This document shows positions 17,605 to 25,989 of a stretch of 64,000 nucleotides of DNA, in pieces (the first letter of the stretch is position 1; the number at the start of each line of letters is the position of its first letter). The DNA lies in assembly GCA_033765235.1 (NCBI GenBank), contig JANRIG010000035.1:33242-97241 (forward strand), in the 5' to 3' direction. The stretch comes from JANRIG01 sp033765235 (lineage in GTDB: Bacteria > Bacteroidota > Bacteroidia > Cytophagales > UBA9547). The translations under genes and the position numbers were made by a program. A model generated the notes under the pieces. That model saw only the letters and a list, made by a program, of their open reading frames with translations. It had not been told where the DNA came from and did not search any database.

Positions 17605-17994
17605 CTAGTTTTTTGACATGACAGCTCTCAAAAATGAAAGCATGTAGTGCTCAGACGATGACACTGAGTCGTCAGACTCTATCACGTCAGTAAGGTCGCT
17701 GATGATGTCCATTTTCTGAAATTCTTCGAGCGGAAATTTCTTGTTCAGGTTATTGATGATTTCTGTTTTTTCCTGATCTGTATGGTTTTTTATTTCTGCG
17801 AGTACCTCTTGCATGACCACCACATGGTTTAGATGAGCACCTTGGTAATACTCATCGAACAACTTTTTTAGCTTTTTGGTGACTAATGCCAACTCTTCGT
17901 CGGTGGTTTCATTGTCAGAGTCGGCAATAGAAAGATATAGGTAGGCAATATAATGCTCAACTTTCCAATTGTTAATTACAGATCCGTGATACAT
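17605..17994 (-). CDS. TerB-like small helical protein
   Basis: A 129-residue, acidic, all-helical protein. The pattern KVEHYIAYLYLSIADSDNETTDEELALV resembles the start of TerB-type domains (acidic residues in a helix-loop, like a metal site), and SSSEHYMLSFLRAVMSKN fits the end. It has no signal peptide or membrane helix. Function unknown; the TerB link is by pattern only. Confidence 0.6.
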   Translation of the reverse strand: MYHGSVINNWKVEHYIAYLYLSIADSDNETTDEELALVTKKLKKLFDEYYQGAHLNHVVVMQEVLAEIKNHTDQEKTEIINNLNKKFPLEEFQKMDIISDLTDVIESDDSVSSSEHYMLSFLRAVMSKN

Positions 17995-18146
17995 AAAATA
18001 AGGTTTTAAATTTTCTCAAAAGAAACTATTTTATTTCAATTTTCAATTATAAAGGCAATATTTTTTTAAAATGAAATATATTGGTTACTACCAAGCTATA
18101 TAATCGCAAAAACTATTATATTACTAATTATAAAGTGTATGGGTAA

Positions 18147-19124
18147 CTACTTTACGCCGGGTGTAGCCTTGTACTTGACCCAGTTGGGTACTATTAGGTA
18201 GCCTATATTTACTCCAACATTGGTGAGCATCACAGGGTTGTATTTGTCCATTTTGCGTATCACATATGGATATTGCTCATTGTTTGGCGGGGCTTGGGTA
18301 GGGTTGTTGAATAGGTCTGTAAAGCTGGTCATGAGCCTTACTTCTAAAAATACACGACCTGGACCCACTTTGTATTGTGCACCTGCGCCCAACGCTGCAC
18401 CAAAAGTGAAACTTGCAAATGAATTTTTTTCATGTATTATCTCTACATCATTGGTATCGCTGCCTGTGCTGTAGCCTTGTACTACTGATTTGTCTTGTGT
18501 AAGTCCTCCATCCACTATTTTTTGCTGATTGGGTAAGTCTAAAAAAGTGGATTCGCTAAATGAATATTTGCGCGTGGCTGTAAGCAGCATATTCATGTAA
18601 ATACCTCCGTTGACAAACCATGAAAATTTGCTGTCGGGGGTGCCACTGGTGTACTTAGCCATGATAGGAATATTTATTTGGTTATATATAACAGACTCTG
18701 AATAATAACCGTTTTTAGTGTAAGGTACAGGGGTATTCACTGGTACTTTGCCTGCAGTGTCTGCCAGTTCCACGGTTTTGATGGTGTTTTCTGTCCACCC
18801 AATATTTTTAACCAAAAATCCTTGGTTCACAAAAAAGTTAAACTCTGTCTGCACTCCCCAGTGTTTGCCAAGTCTCATGTCTGCTACAATACCTATAGTG
18901 TTGCTCATATAGTTTGTCCACTCAGGCTCTATATCATAGCTTGGCTTGCCCGACATATTTAGAGGTATCACACCTAACTTTACGCCGTAGGCACCATGCA
19001 TTATATCAGTAGTGTCAGGTCCTTTGGTACTGTCTGTGGGTACTTGCGAACTATTAGCGTCTTGCGCCCATATATTAATGGTAAAATAAAGCGTAGTAAT
19101 AAGGGTAAAAACTATTTTCTTCAT
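18147..19124 (-). CDS. PorT-family outer-membrane beta-barrel protein
   Basis: A 325-residue protein with a clear signal peptide (MKKIVFTLITTLYFTINIWAQ). The rest alternates polar and hydrophobic residues in strands, with the GVKLGVIPLNMSG start and TFGAALGAGAQYKVGPGRVFLEVRL strand typical of the PorT/outer membrane beta-barrel family of Bacteroidota. The original PorT is a type IX secretion component, but this broad family has many other roles and nothing here proves a secretion function. It stands alone. Confidence 0.75.
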   Translation of the reverse strand: MKKIVFTLITTLYFTINIWAQDANSSQVPTDSTKGPDTTDIMHGAYGVKLGVIPLNMSGKPSYDIEPEWTNYMSNTIGIVADMRLGKHWGVQTEFNFFVNQGFLVKNIGWTENTIKTVELADTAGKVPVNTPVPYTKNGYYSESVIYNQINIPIMAKYTSGTPDSKFSWFVNGGIYMNMLLTATRKYSFSESTFLDLPNQQKIVDGGLTQDKSVVQGYSTGSDTNDVEIIHEKNSFASFTFGAALGAGAQYKVGPGRVFLEVRLMTSFTDLFNNPTQAPPNNEQYPYVIRKMDKYNPVMLTNVGVNIGYLIVPNWVKYKATPGVK

Positions 19125-19286
19125 GCTAAAAACTTATTTTTTACAAATCAATTGCAATGATACAGTATGTTTATTGAAAATAAAAATTTAATTTTTTCAT
19201 TATTTAATTTAATTATAATGAGAATATCATAAATATATTCGAATATACACATTTGTGTCTCATTGTCAATGTTTTACAAGTAATAT

Positions 19287-20186
19287 CTATTTTTTAATAC
19301 CTTTAAAAATGTGCATAACTGATGGAAATATGGCATCAATAGACTGTATTGCCCCTGATGATGAGCCTGGTATAGACAATGCCAAAGTATGGTGTATGAG
19401 CCCTGCCACACTTCGCGAAAACATAGCATACGGGGTGCGCAATTGCCCGTATGACCGCATGGCTTCTTCTACGCCGGGTATAGGTTTTTCCAACATTGGT
19501 CTTAGCACTTCTGCAGCTATATCATTTTTACCAATTCCTGTGCTGCCTGCTATGATAAGCATGTCTGGCTTATGGAGGAGTGTTTCATGTATGTGCTTGT
19601 GCAGCAAGTCTTTATCTTCGGTAGTTATGATTTCTAAAATGACATTTATTTGGTATTGAGCTAGTTTTTGGGCTAATAGTAGAGATATTTTATTTTCTTT
19701 TTTTTGGTGATATACTGCATTGGAGCAAATGATGACGGCTGCAGTGAGCTTGGGATCATATATGTATTTATTATCGCTTGAGCCACCGCTTTTTTGTATG
19801 AGTTTTATTTCTGTAATTATTATTTGGTCATCTATAGGTTTGAGCATATCGTATATGGTGAGCGCTGCCACAGATGCTGCATGCATGGCTTCTACTTCCA
19901 CCCCTGTTTTGTAAATAGTGTGTATCTCGGTGGTAATGATAATGCCGGTAGCTGTATCATTAATAGTAATGTCTGCATATTCTATAGGTATTGGGTGGCA
20001 ATCAGGTATCAAGTCTGAGGTGCGTTTGGCAGCGAGGATTGCGGCTGTTTTTGCTACGGTATATACATCGCCTTTGGGTACTTTTTTGTCATGAATAGCT
20101 TGTATGGTATCCGGGTTGCTCACATGTATGGCAGCCTGTGCTGTGGCAGTGCGCAATGTATATATTTTGTGGGTAATGTTTACCAT
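19287..20186 (-). CDS. moaCB: MoaC-MoaB fusion, molybdenum cofactor biosynthesis
   Basis: A 299-residue two-domain protein. Residues 1-135 are MoaC, the cyclic pyranopterin monophosphate synthase: KGDVYTVAKTAAILAAKRT, LIPDCHPIPI with H64, and KTGVEVEAMHAASVAALTIYD with D113. Residues 150-299 are a MoaB/MogA-type molybdopterin-binding domain (AGSTGIGKND, KPIPGVEEAM, AMFSRSVAGLIHHT, IPGSSSGA). It is last in the cofactor operon, three bases after moaE. MoaA, which supplies MoaC's substrate, is not in the window. MoaCB fusions are known in this phylum. Confidence 0.93.
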   Translation of the reverse strand: MVNITHKIYTLRTATAQAAIHVSNPDTIQAIHDKKVPKGDVYTVAKTAAILAAKRTSDLIPDCHPIPIEYADITINDTATGIIITTEIHTIYKTGVEVEAMHAASVAALTIYDMLKPIDDQIIITEIKLIQKSGGSSDNKYIYDPKLTAAVIICSNAVYHQKKENKISLLLAQKLAQYQINVILEIITTEDKDLLHKHIHETLLHKPDMLIIAGSTGIGKNDIAAEVLRPMLEKPIPGVEEAMRSYGQLRTPYAMFSRSVAGLIHHTLALSIPGSSSGAIQSIDAIFPSVMHIFKGIKK

Positions 20187-20189
20187 TTG

Positions 20190-20627
20190 CTATTTGTTAA
20201 TTTTCCATGTATATTGGTCATTATCATAGAGTTCTTTGCCCCATACAGGTACCTCTTTTTTTATTCGGTTTACCAATGTTTCACAGGTATTTATTGCATC
20301 TTGCCTGTGAGAGGCAGCTACCATTACCATAATGCAAATTTCACCTGCGTGCACTACCCCCAAACTGTGTTGTATATTTATACTGAGTATATTATATTGT
20401 TTTAATAATTGGTTTACAATATCATTTATACAGTCTATAGCCATGTCTTGATAAGCGGTGTAATAAATGGCTTGCACTTCTTTGTCATGCACCATGTCGT
20501 TTCTTACTTTGCCCAAAAATATATTGCAAGCTCCTGCTTGATGGTTTGCCTGAAGTGCAGATATACAATTGGCTACCATATCGCTTGAGATGGGTCCATT
20601 AATAAATATGTCTTGAAATTGGTTCAT
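20190..20627 (-). CDS. moaE: Molybdopterin synthase catalytic subunit MoaE
   Basis: The large subunit of molybdopterin synthase, which inserts two sulfurs from MoaD thiocarboxylate into precursor Z. It has 145 residues, with ACNIFLGKVRND (arginine of the active site), HSLGVVHAGEICIMVMVAASHR and VPVWGKE at the end. Aligned by eye to E. coli, the lysine of the FWK motif is glycine here with a lysine one position later; the first active-site lysine is present. Its MoaD partner is fused to MobA upstream. Confidence 0.93.
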   Translation of the reverse strand: MNQFQDIFINGPISSDMVANCISALQANHQAGACNIFLGKVRNDMVHDKEVQAIYYTAYQDMAIDCINDIVNQLLKQYNILSINIQHSLGVVHAGEICIMVMVAASHRQDAINTCETLVNRIKKEVPVWGKELYDNDQYTWKINK

Positions 20628-20630
20628 GAG

Positions 20631-21692
20631 CTATGCAGGTTGCAACATCATTCCTTTTATGCCTGATTTTATGGAATAAATATTTTTTTGTGGAAATGTA
20701 TTTTTCATGATTATGGCATTTTGCATGCTACGCTTGCCCGTAGCACAAAGCACAAATATATGATTGTAGGGTAATAATTTATTCATATTTGTATTAATGG
20801 CAGACAGAGGCAATGAAAGGGTAGGGTAGCGTGTAAATGCAGGCTGCTCATGTGCTTCTCTTATATCTGCCACTATGGAAGTGGAGGAGTACAGGGCAAA
20901 TATTTCATCCATAAAGTTAATATCTGCATATACTTGATCAGGTTGGGTTTTTACAGATGTTGGTATGTAATGTTGAGGTAATATCTGTGTGTCGTAGTAG
21001 GTATGTTGCAAGCAGTTGTAAATCAATAGCTTGTTAATTAGTGGATTGCCAATTCCGGTGATTATTTTTATGGCTTCTGTAGCTTGCATACAGCCAATGA
21101 TACCTGTAAGTGTGCCAAGTACTCCACCTTGCTCGCAGGTAGGTATATTTTTATGATTATTGGGCGGGAATAAATCACTGTATGAAGCAGTAACCCCATT
21201 TGCGTCAGGTATATGAAATACAGCTACTTGACCTTCATAGCCATGTATGGCTGCGTATATGAGTGGTTTTTTAAGTTTTTTACAGATATTATCCAACAAA
21301 TATTTGGTATCTGTATCGTCAGTAGTTTCTATCACTATATCGTATGCAGCAATATGTTTTTCTGCGTTATATTCATCTATTCTTTCAATAATAGGGGTTA
21401 TGTGTATGTCAGGGTGTAATATGGCCACATTTTGTGCTGCAGTTTGTGCTTTGTACATACCTATGTGTGGCTCTCCAAATATGATTTGTCGTTGTAGGTT
21501 TGATAGTTGTACATGGTCATGGTCGGCTATGGCTATATGTCCTACTCCTGCTGCTGCAAGGTACAGCAGTACAGGGCACCCCAAACCACCCGCACCTACT
21601 ATGAGCACCTTTGCCTGATGCAGTTTGTCTTGTGCAACTTGCCCAAAATCAGGAAGTTGTACTTGTCTTATGTATTTATGGTGATTATTCAT
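20631..21692 (-). CDS. moeB: MoeB/ThiF-type adenylyltransferase with rhodanese domain
   Basis: An E1-like enzyme that adenylates the C-terminal glycine of a MoaD or ThiS carrier. It has 353 residues. The first 240 are the ThiF fold: VGAGGLG nucleotide loop at 32-38, the SNLQRQI arginine segment, TTDDTDTKYLLDN with the key Asp, and PTCEQGGVLG. Residues 270-353 are a rhodanese-like domain with C316 in the LCATGKRS loop, suggesting that the same protein delivers sulfur. It lies between the mobA-moaD fusion and moaE. Confidence 0.93.
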   Translation of the reverse strand: MNNHHKYIRQVQLPDFGQVAQDKLHQAKVLIVGAGGLGCPVLLYLAAAGVGHIAIADHDHVQLSNLQRQIIFGEPHIGMYKAQTAAQNVAILHPDIHITPIIERIDEYNAEKHIAAYDIVIETTDDTDTKYLLDNICKKLKKPLIYAAIHGYEGQVAVFHIPDANGVTASYSDLFPPNNHKNIPTCEQGGVLGTLTGIIGCMQATEAIKIITGIGNPLINKLLIYNCLQHTYYDTQILPQHYIPTSVKTQPDQVYADINFMDEIFALYSSTSIVADIREAHEQPAFTRYPTLSLPLSAINTNMNKLLPYNHIFVLCATGKRSMQNAIIMKNTFPQKNIYSIKSGIKGMMLQPA

Positions 21693-21697
21693 GATAT

Positions 21698-22501
21698 TTA
21701 TCCTCCTGAAAATGGTGGCAGCAATGCTATTTCATCGCCTGTGTGTATAAGCGTATTTTGTACGGCTATTTTTTTATTTACCGAAATAGAAAATATTACA
21801 TTACACATATCGGGGTATGTATCATATAAGTGTGCAATCAGGCTATTGGTGTCTTTTACAAGCGGCATATCCCAATTACTTGCCTTGGCGATATCAGCCA
21901 GCATGCCAAAGGCTAATATTTTTATTTTTTGCTCTTGTGATGTCATTATTTTTTGGTAATCGTCAGGAGTATTGATATTGAGAAAAATATTATTTGCACT
22001 ATGTGCATACATGCTCATATCAATATATTGGCAATTTAGCGATTTTATAATATTTTGTAGCTTAAGCTCATTATTTTTAAGGCATAATTCAAAATATTCC
22101 GCACAATTTTTATGATATATACCAAAAAGTGGATGTATTTTGTTGTTTTCGGTGGCTACACAAGTATCATAAGTAGGTATATATTTATTGGTAATATACA
22201 GTAAACTATCCATAGTAATAAAAGGGGTATCGCAGCTTAATATAACATTGTGAGCACTATCAGTGTGTATAAGTGCAGAGTAAATGCCTCCTGCAGGTCC
22301 TAAGTTGGGTATTATATCTTTTATGATAGGATATTGTATTGAATTTTGATCATAATGATTAGAAACTATGTACACCTCAATGTCACACTTGCTCAGTGTA
22401 GCTGCTATGTGGGCTGCCATGGTGTGTTGACCATATGCCAGCATGCCTTTGTCAGTACCCATACGGCTGCTTTTGCCTCCTGCCAGTATATAGCCTCGCA
22501 T
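21698..22501 (-). CDS. MobA-MoaD fusion protein
   Basis: A 267-residue fusion. Residues 1-185 are MobA, which joins GMP to molybdopterin: LAGGKSSRMGTDKG at 6-19, GPAGGIYSAL, CDTPFIT and the NINTPDDY end. From about 192 the chain changes to a MoaD beta-grasp domain (KIKILAFGMLADIAKAS) and ends LLPPFSGG. The diglycine that MoeB activates is thus the free C-terminus, so the fused carrier can still work. ATG at 22501 is preferred over the GTG at 22507, which overlaps mogA. A separate moaD gene is not seen in the operon. Confidence 0.88.
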   Translation of the reverse strand: MRGYILAGGKSSRMGTDKGMLAYGQHTMAAHIAATLSKCDIEVYIVSNHYDQNSIQYPIIKDIIPNLGPAGGIYSALIHTDSAHNVILSCDTPFITMDSLLYITNKYIPTYDTCVATENNKIHPLFGIYHKNCAEYFELCLKNNELKLQNIIKSLNCQYIDMSMYAHSANNIFLNINTPDDYQKIMTSQEQKIKILAFGMLADIAKASNWDMPLVKDTNSLIAHLYDTYPDMCNVIFSISVNKKIAVQNTLIHTGDEIALLPPFSGG

Positions 22502-22503
22502 AA

Positions 22504-23031
22504 TCACTTAGGTCTGAAAGTTTTTATTACATCTTCATTACATTGTAGTGTGGGACCGCCTATTAGTTCTATGCAATAAGGCACTGCAGGAAATACAGCT
22601 TGCAAACATTGCCTTATGGAGGCAGGCTTTCCGGGTAGGTTTATGATGAGCGACTTTGCTCTTATGCCTGCGGTTTGCCTTGACAGTATAGCAGTGGGCA
22701 CATATTTGAGGCTTTCTGTGCGCATGATTTCGCCAAAGCCCGGCAATATTTTTTCACTCACTTTTTCGGTAGCTTCAGGGGTCACGTCGCGTGGGGCAGG
22801 ACCTGTGCCTCCTGTGGTCACTACAAGGCAGCATTGTTCCACATCGCATAAGTTTATTAGGGATTTTATGATATCTTGCTCATTATCAGGTACTAATACA
22901 TATACAGGTAGCCATGGTGTTATGAGGTATGCGGTGAGTATGTCTATTATTTCCTTGCCAGATACATCATCATATACCTTGGCATGTGCCCTGTCGGAGG
23001 TGGTAAGTATGCCTATTTTTAAGGGTGACAT
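22504..23031 (-). CDS. mogA: Molybdopterin adenylyltransferase MogA
   Basis: MogA adenylates molybdopterin before MoeA inserts molybdate. The 175-residue protein has the family signatures ILTTSDRAHAKVYDDVSG and VVTTGGTGPAPRDVTPEAT, plus LSRQTAGIRAKSLIINLPG near the end. It ends next to the start of the mobA-moaD gene and starts 13 bases after the TauE-like gene. Confidence 0.93.
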   Translation of the reverse strand: MSPLKIGILTTSDRAHAKVYDDVSGKEIIDILTAYLITPWLPVYVLVPDNEQDIIKSLINLCDVEQCCLVVTTGGTGPAPRDVTPEATEKVSEKILPGFGEIMRTESLKYVPTAILSRQTAGIRAKSLIINLPGKPASIRQCLQAVFPAVPYCIELIGGPTLQCNEDVIKTFRPK

Positions 23032-23044
23032 AAATAGAGATTTA

Positions 23045-23779
23045 TTATATTGTAAATATCAGTTTAGCAGCAGCTATAGCTAATACTAAGGCGAGCACTT
23101 TTTTAAGAATGTCAATATTAGTGTATCTCGCACCCCAAGTAGCACCTGCCATGCCACCTGCCCATGCCAATGCTATGCATATATATAAGTTGTCATTCCA
23201 TTCTATGCCTTGCAAAGCTGCACCTGCCATGCCTGATAGAGAGTTTAGCAGTATAAATATGGCACTTATGGCGGCAGTTTGTTTCATATCTGCATAGCCA
23301 AGCAGTAGCAAAATAGGAGATAGAATGATGCCACCACCTATTCCCAATATGCCCGAGACGAAACCTATCAGCAGCCCTATGACTGCTGTAAGCCCAAACT
23401 TAGGTTGTGTAATATGTGTATGGTTGAGCTGCCAAAATCCCGAAAGCCTTATCACAGGTAATAGAAGAAAAACACCCAACATTATTTTGTACATTGAAAT
23501 ATCTAATTTCACATATCCCCCGGCAAATGCAGCCGGCACAGATAGTAGGCATAGCCAAAGCACTATATTCCAAGGTATTTTTACAGTGCGGTAATATTGA
23601 ATAAATGCAGTAGCAGACACAAATATATTGAGAATGAGGGCAGTATGTTTCATAGATGCAGGTGCAAAACTGCACAAAGCCATCAATGCAAGATAGCCAC
23701 TGGCACCACCATGCCCTACGGATGCATATAAAAATGCTACTAAGGGTAAAAAAAGGAAAAATACAAATGTTTCATTCAT
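23045..23779 (-). CDS. TauE/SafE-family membrane transporter
   Basis: A 244-residue membrane protein with about eight hydrophobic segments. The two-fold GGG repeats of the TauE/SafE family are visible: ASVGHGGASGYLALMAL near the start and SGILGIGGGIILSPILLLLG in the second half. Family members export sulfite, sulfoacetate or other organic anions, or move sulfur compounds. Sitting inside a molybdenum-cofactor operon, it could handle sulfite for a molybdoenzyme or, more loosely, a sulfur or molybdate-related anion; this is inference only. Confidence 0.85.
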   Translation of the reverse strand: MNETFVFFLFLPLVAFLYASVGHGGASGYLALMALCSFAPASMKHTALILNIFVSATAFIQYYRTVKIPWNIVLWLCLLSVPAAFAGGYVKLDISMYKIMLGVFLLLPVIRLSGFWQLNHTHITQPKFGLTAVIGLLIGFVSGILGIGGGIILSPILLLLGYADMKQTAAISAIFILLNSLSGMAGAALQGIEWNDNLYICIALAWAGGMAGATWGARYTNIDILKKVLALVLAIAAAKLIFTI

Positions 23780-23782
23780 GTA

Positions 23783-24982
23783 TTATATGCTCAATATATT
23801 GTCATACATGAGCAAAGGTACATAATCACCTGCAGATATTTGTGTAATATTTGCCCCTATTTCTACCAAGCTGTTGCCTTGTGCAAATCCATTGAGCTTG
23901 TACGACTCTTGCCCCTCTACTATGTGTGCTCCATCAAGGGTATTATATGCTTTTATATAATGTGTAAGTCCCTGTTTTTTAGAGTAATCATTCAGGATTT
24001 TTACCATATTTTTTTTAGGAAATGCATTTTTATATCCGCTCAATGCTCTTATGCAAGGCACCGCATACTCATAGAAGCAGGTGAGTACCGAACCCGGATT
24101 GCCCGGCAAGCCGAAAATTATTTTTTGGTTATATTTGCCCATGTACAGAGGCTTTCCTGGCTTTTGGGCTACCTTGTGAAAAAGCGTATTTACATCGTTC
24201 ATCTCCAGAGCTTTAGCCACATAGTCATAATCACCAACGGATACACCCCCTGTCATTAATAATATATCACATGTTTGCAATGCTTCTTTGACAGATGTAT
24301 ATATGGTTTGCAAATGGTCAGGTGTATGGCACATGTAAGATACATATAATCTGAGCTCGCTGCATAATGCACTAAGCATGGCCATATTGCTTTCATATAC
24401 CTGCCCATGTTTGAGCATGCTTCCTGCCTGTACCAGTTCATCGCCGGTTACTATTATGCCTATTTTTGGTTTTGAAAATACTTTTAATTTATCAATGCCT
24501 AAGGATGCCATATAGCCAATGAGTGCAGGTGTGATTTTTGTGCCTTTTGCAGCTACCATATCACCTTTGTCTACCTGCGATGCCCGTGGACGAACATTGA
24601 CATATTGTTTTATTTCTCTATCTTTGAATATCACATGATCACCTTCCATAGTACACATCTCTTGTACTATTACAGTATCTGCACCCATAGGCATGGGTGC
24701 CCCCGTGAATATACGCATGGCAGTACCTTTTTGCAAATGATGTGCATCCATACTGCCTGCTGCTACTACTCCTGATATGGGAATGGGAATATCTATTTTC
24801 AAATCTGAGTATTCAAAAGCATACCCATCCATGGCCGATTGGGCAAAAGGAGGAGAGGCAATAGGAGATATCATATCATGTGACAATATAGAAAAAAGTG
24901 ACCCGCTAAGAGGTAGTTCTATTGTAGGCAACGGGTTTGTATTGGACTCAATAATATCTCTTGCATTTTGTACGCTTATCAT
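23783..24982 (-). CDS. moeA: Molybdopterin molybdenumtransferase MoeA
   Basis: MoeA inserts molybdate into adenylated molybdopterin. It has 399 residues: the N-terminal domain (PFAQSAMDGYAFE), the MPT-binding domain (IIVTGDELVQAG, LLMTGGVSVGDYDYV, FGLPGNPGSVLTCFYEY) and a C-terminal beta-barrel. It is first in the operon, so the promoter probably lies just upstream: a TATATTTG -7 box lies five bases before its ATG. Confidence 0.95.
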   Translation of the reverse strand: MISVQNARDIIESNTNPLPTIELPLSGSLFSILSHDMISPIASPPFAQSAMDGYAFEYSDLKIDIPIPISGVVAAGSMDAHHLQKGTAMRIFTGAPMPMGADTVIVQEMCTMEGDHVIFKDREIKQYVNVRPRASQVDKGDMVAAKGTKITPALIGYMASLGIDKLKVFSKPKIGIIVTGDELVQAGSMLKHGQVYESNMAMLSALCSELRLYVSYMCHTPDHLQTIYTSVKEALQTCDILLMTGGVSVGDYDYVAKALEMNDVNTLFHKVAQKPGKPLYMGKYNQKIIFGLPGNPGSVLTCFYEYAVPCIRALSGYKNAFPKKNMVKILNDYSKKQGLTHYIKAYNTLDGAHIVEGQESYKLNGFAQGNSLVEIGANITQISAGDYVPLLMYDNILSI

Positions 24983-24987
24983 AATTA

Positions 24988-24995
24988 CAAATATA
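24988..24995 (-). promoter_or_regulatory. Candidate -7 box of the molybdenum-cofactor operon
   Basis: TATATTTG on the minus strand, five bases before the moeA ATG. No TTG is found at the expected -33 distance, so this is weaker than other promoters here. If used, the transcript would begin at or very near the ATG. Confidence 0.35.
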
Positions 24996-25129
24996 GGTTT
25001 ATTTATTTTTATTGGTAATAAATGAGTATATGTAATATGTCATGATTTAGGTCTTATTATTAACCTTAGTATGGAATGATTTTTTTTTCAATTAATTGAT
25101 AACTTTGTAATTATTATGTAGGTATTAAT

Positions 25130-25549
25130 ATGTTCATAGATATTACCCATTATGAAAAATATATAACAACATTAGGTAAAGCATATGCATTGCTTGTCAA
25201 AAGTAATATTGAGAGTATAGATTATGATATTTACCGCGCGGCTTGTATCAAAGAATTTGAAATAATATTAGAGCAAACGGGTAAGCTGCTGCGCAAAGTA
25301 CTCAGACCATATTATCACTCATCGCAAGAGGTAGATAAATTGTACTTTAAAGACATATTTCGTGCTGCGGTAATGCGAAGTATCATTACAACTGATGAAT
25401 GTGAAAGGTGGCTATAGCACGACAACAGGAACTCAACCGCTCACAACTACGGGGCAAATTTTGCTGAAGAAACATTAAAGATATTACCCCAATTTATAGA
25501 ATATGCTACGCAAATGGCTAAGATAATAAAATCATATCATGCATTTTAG
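25130..25549 (+). pseudogene. HEPN-type nuclease/toxin gene interrupted by in-frame TAG
   Basis: The first open part, 25130-25417, encodes 95 residues of a HEPN (HepT/HI0074-type) protein and stops at TAG 25415-25417. The same frame continues without another stop for 43 codons to TAG at 25547, and that part carries the HEPN catalytic pattern R-x4-H-x-Y (RNSTAHNY). One base change thus separates the body from its active site. The continuation overlaps the next gene's start by 11 bases, as in working HEPN/MNT pairs. TAG is an ordinary stop for other genes here, so readthrough is unlikely; most likely a recently inactivated toxin. Confidence 0.8.
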
Positions 25550-25853
25550 AGATAAGGACAAAAAACTGCTTATAGATAATTTTTTTAAAATAAATGTACC
25601 CTTGGAAGTATGGGTGTATGGTAGCCGTGCGAATGGCACCTCGCATGAAGGGAGTGATATAGACTTAGTAATAAGAGGCAATGAGTTGGATAAGTTTCCC
25701 AAAAAAGTATATTACGCTTTGAAAAATAGCATACAAAAAAGCAACATACCCATTATGGTAGATTTATTTGAATGGCACATCTTGCCTGATACATTTAAGC
25801 AGAATATATTACAGAACCATGAAGTATTATACTCTAATATGAATGGAGTGTGA
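25539..25853 (+). CDS. MNT-domain nucleotidyltransferase (MntA-like antitoxin)
   Basis: A 104-residue minimal nucleotidyltransferase. The motif GSX10DXD is exact: G28-S29, then D40 and D42 (GSRANGTSHEGSDIDL), and a third acidic residue follows in VDLFEWH. In type VII toxin-antitoxin systems MntA adds AMP to a tyrosine beside the HEPN active site; here the target sequence is preserved only after the in-frame stop of the upstream gene. The MNT gene itself looks intact. Confidence 0.85.
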   Translation: MHFRDKDKKLLIDNFFKINVPLEVWVYGSRANGTSHEGSDIDLVIRGNELDKFPKKVYYALKNSIQKSNIPIMVDLFEWHILPDTFKQNILQNHEVLYSNMNGV

Positions 25854-25989
25854 AAAAGTCAATAGAATTTTTATTACTGCATTTAACTATTTCAAAATCG
25901 GCTACTCAGCTTACTTAAAGCCCTTATTTTCTTACATCTTAGCAATCAACATAAAATTTTTAGGGAATTTCAGGTTAAACTTTACATTT

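Noticed and set aside
18147..19124. Type IX secretion component PorT
   Set aside because: Only the general barrel family can be supported; no other secretion genes nearby.
25415..25417. TAG read as a sense codon (recoding)
   Set aside because: Several clearly intact genes in the window, such as clpC and the ATP-grasp gene, end with TAG, so a reassigned TAG is unlikely.
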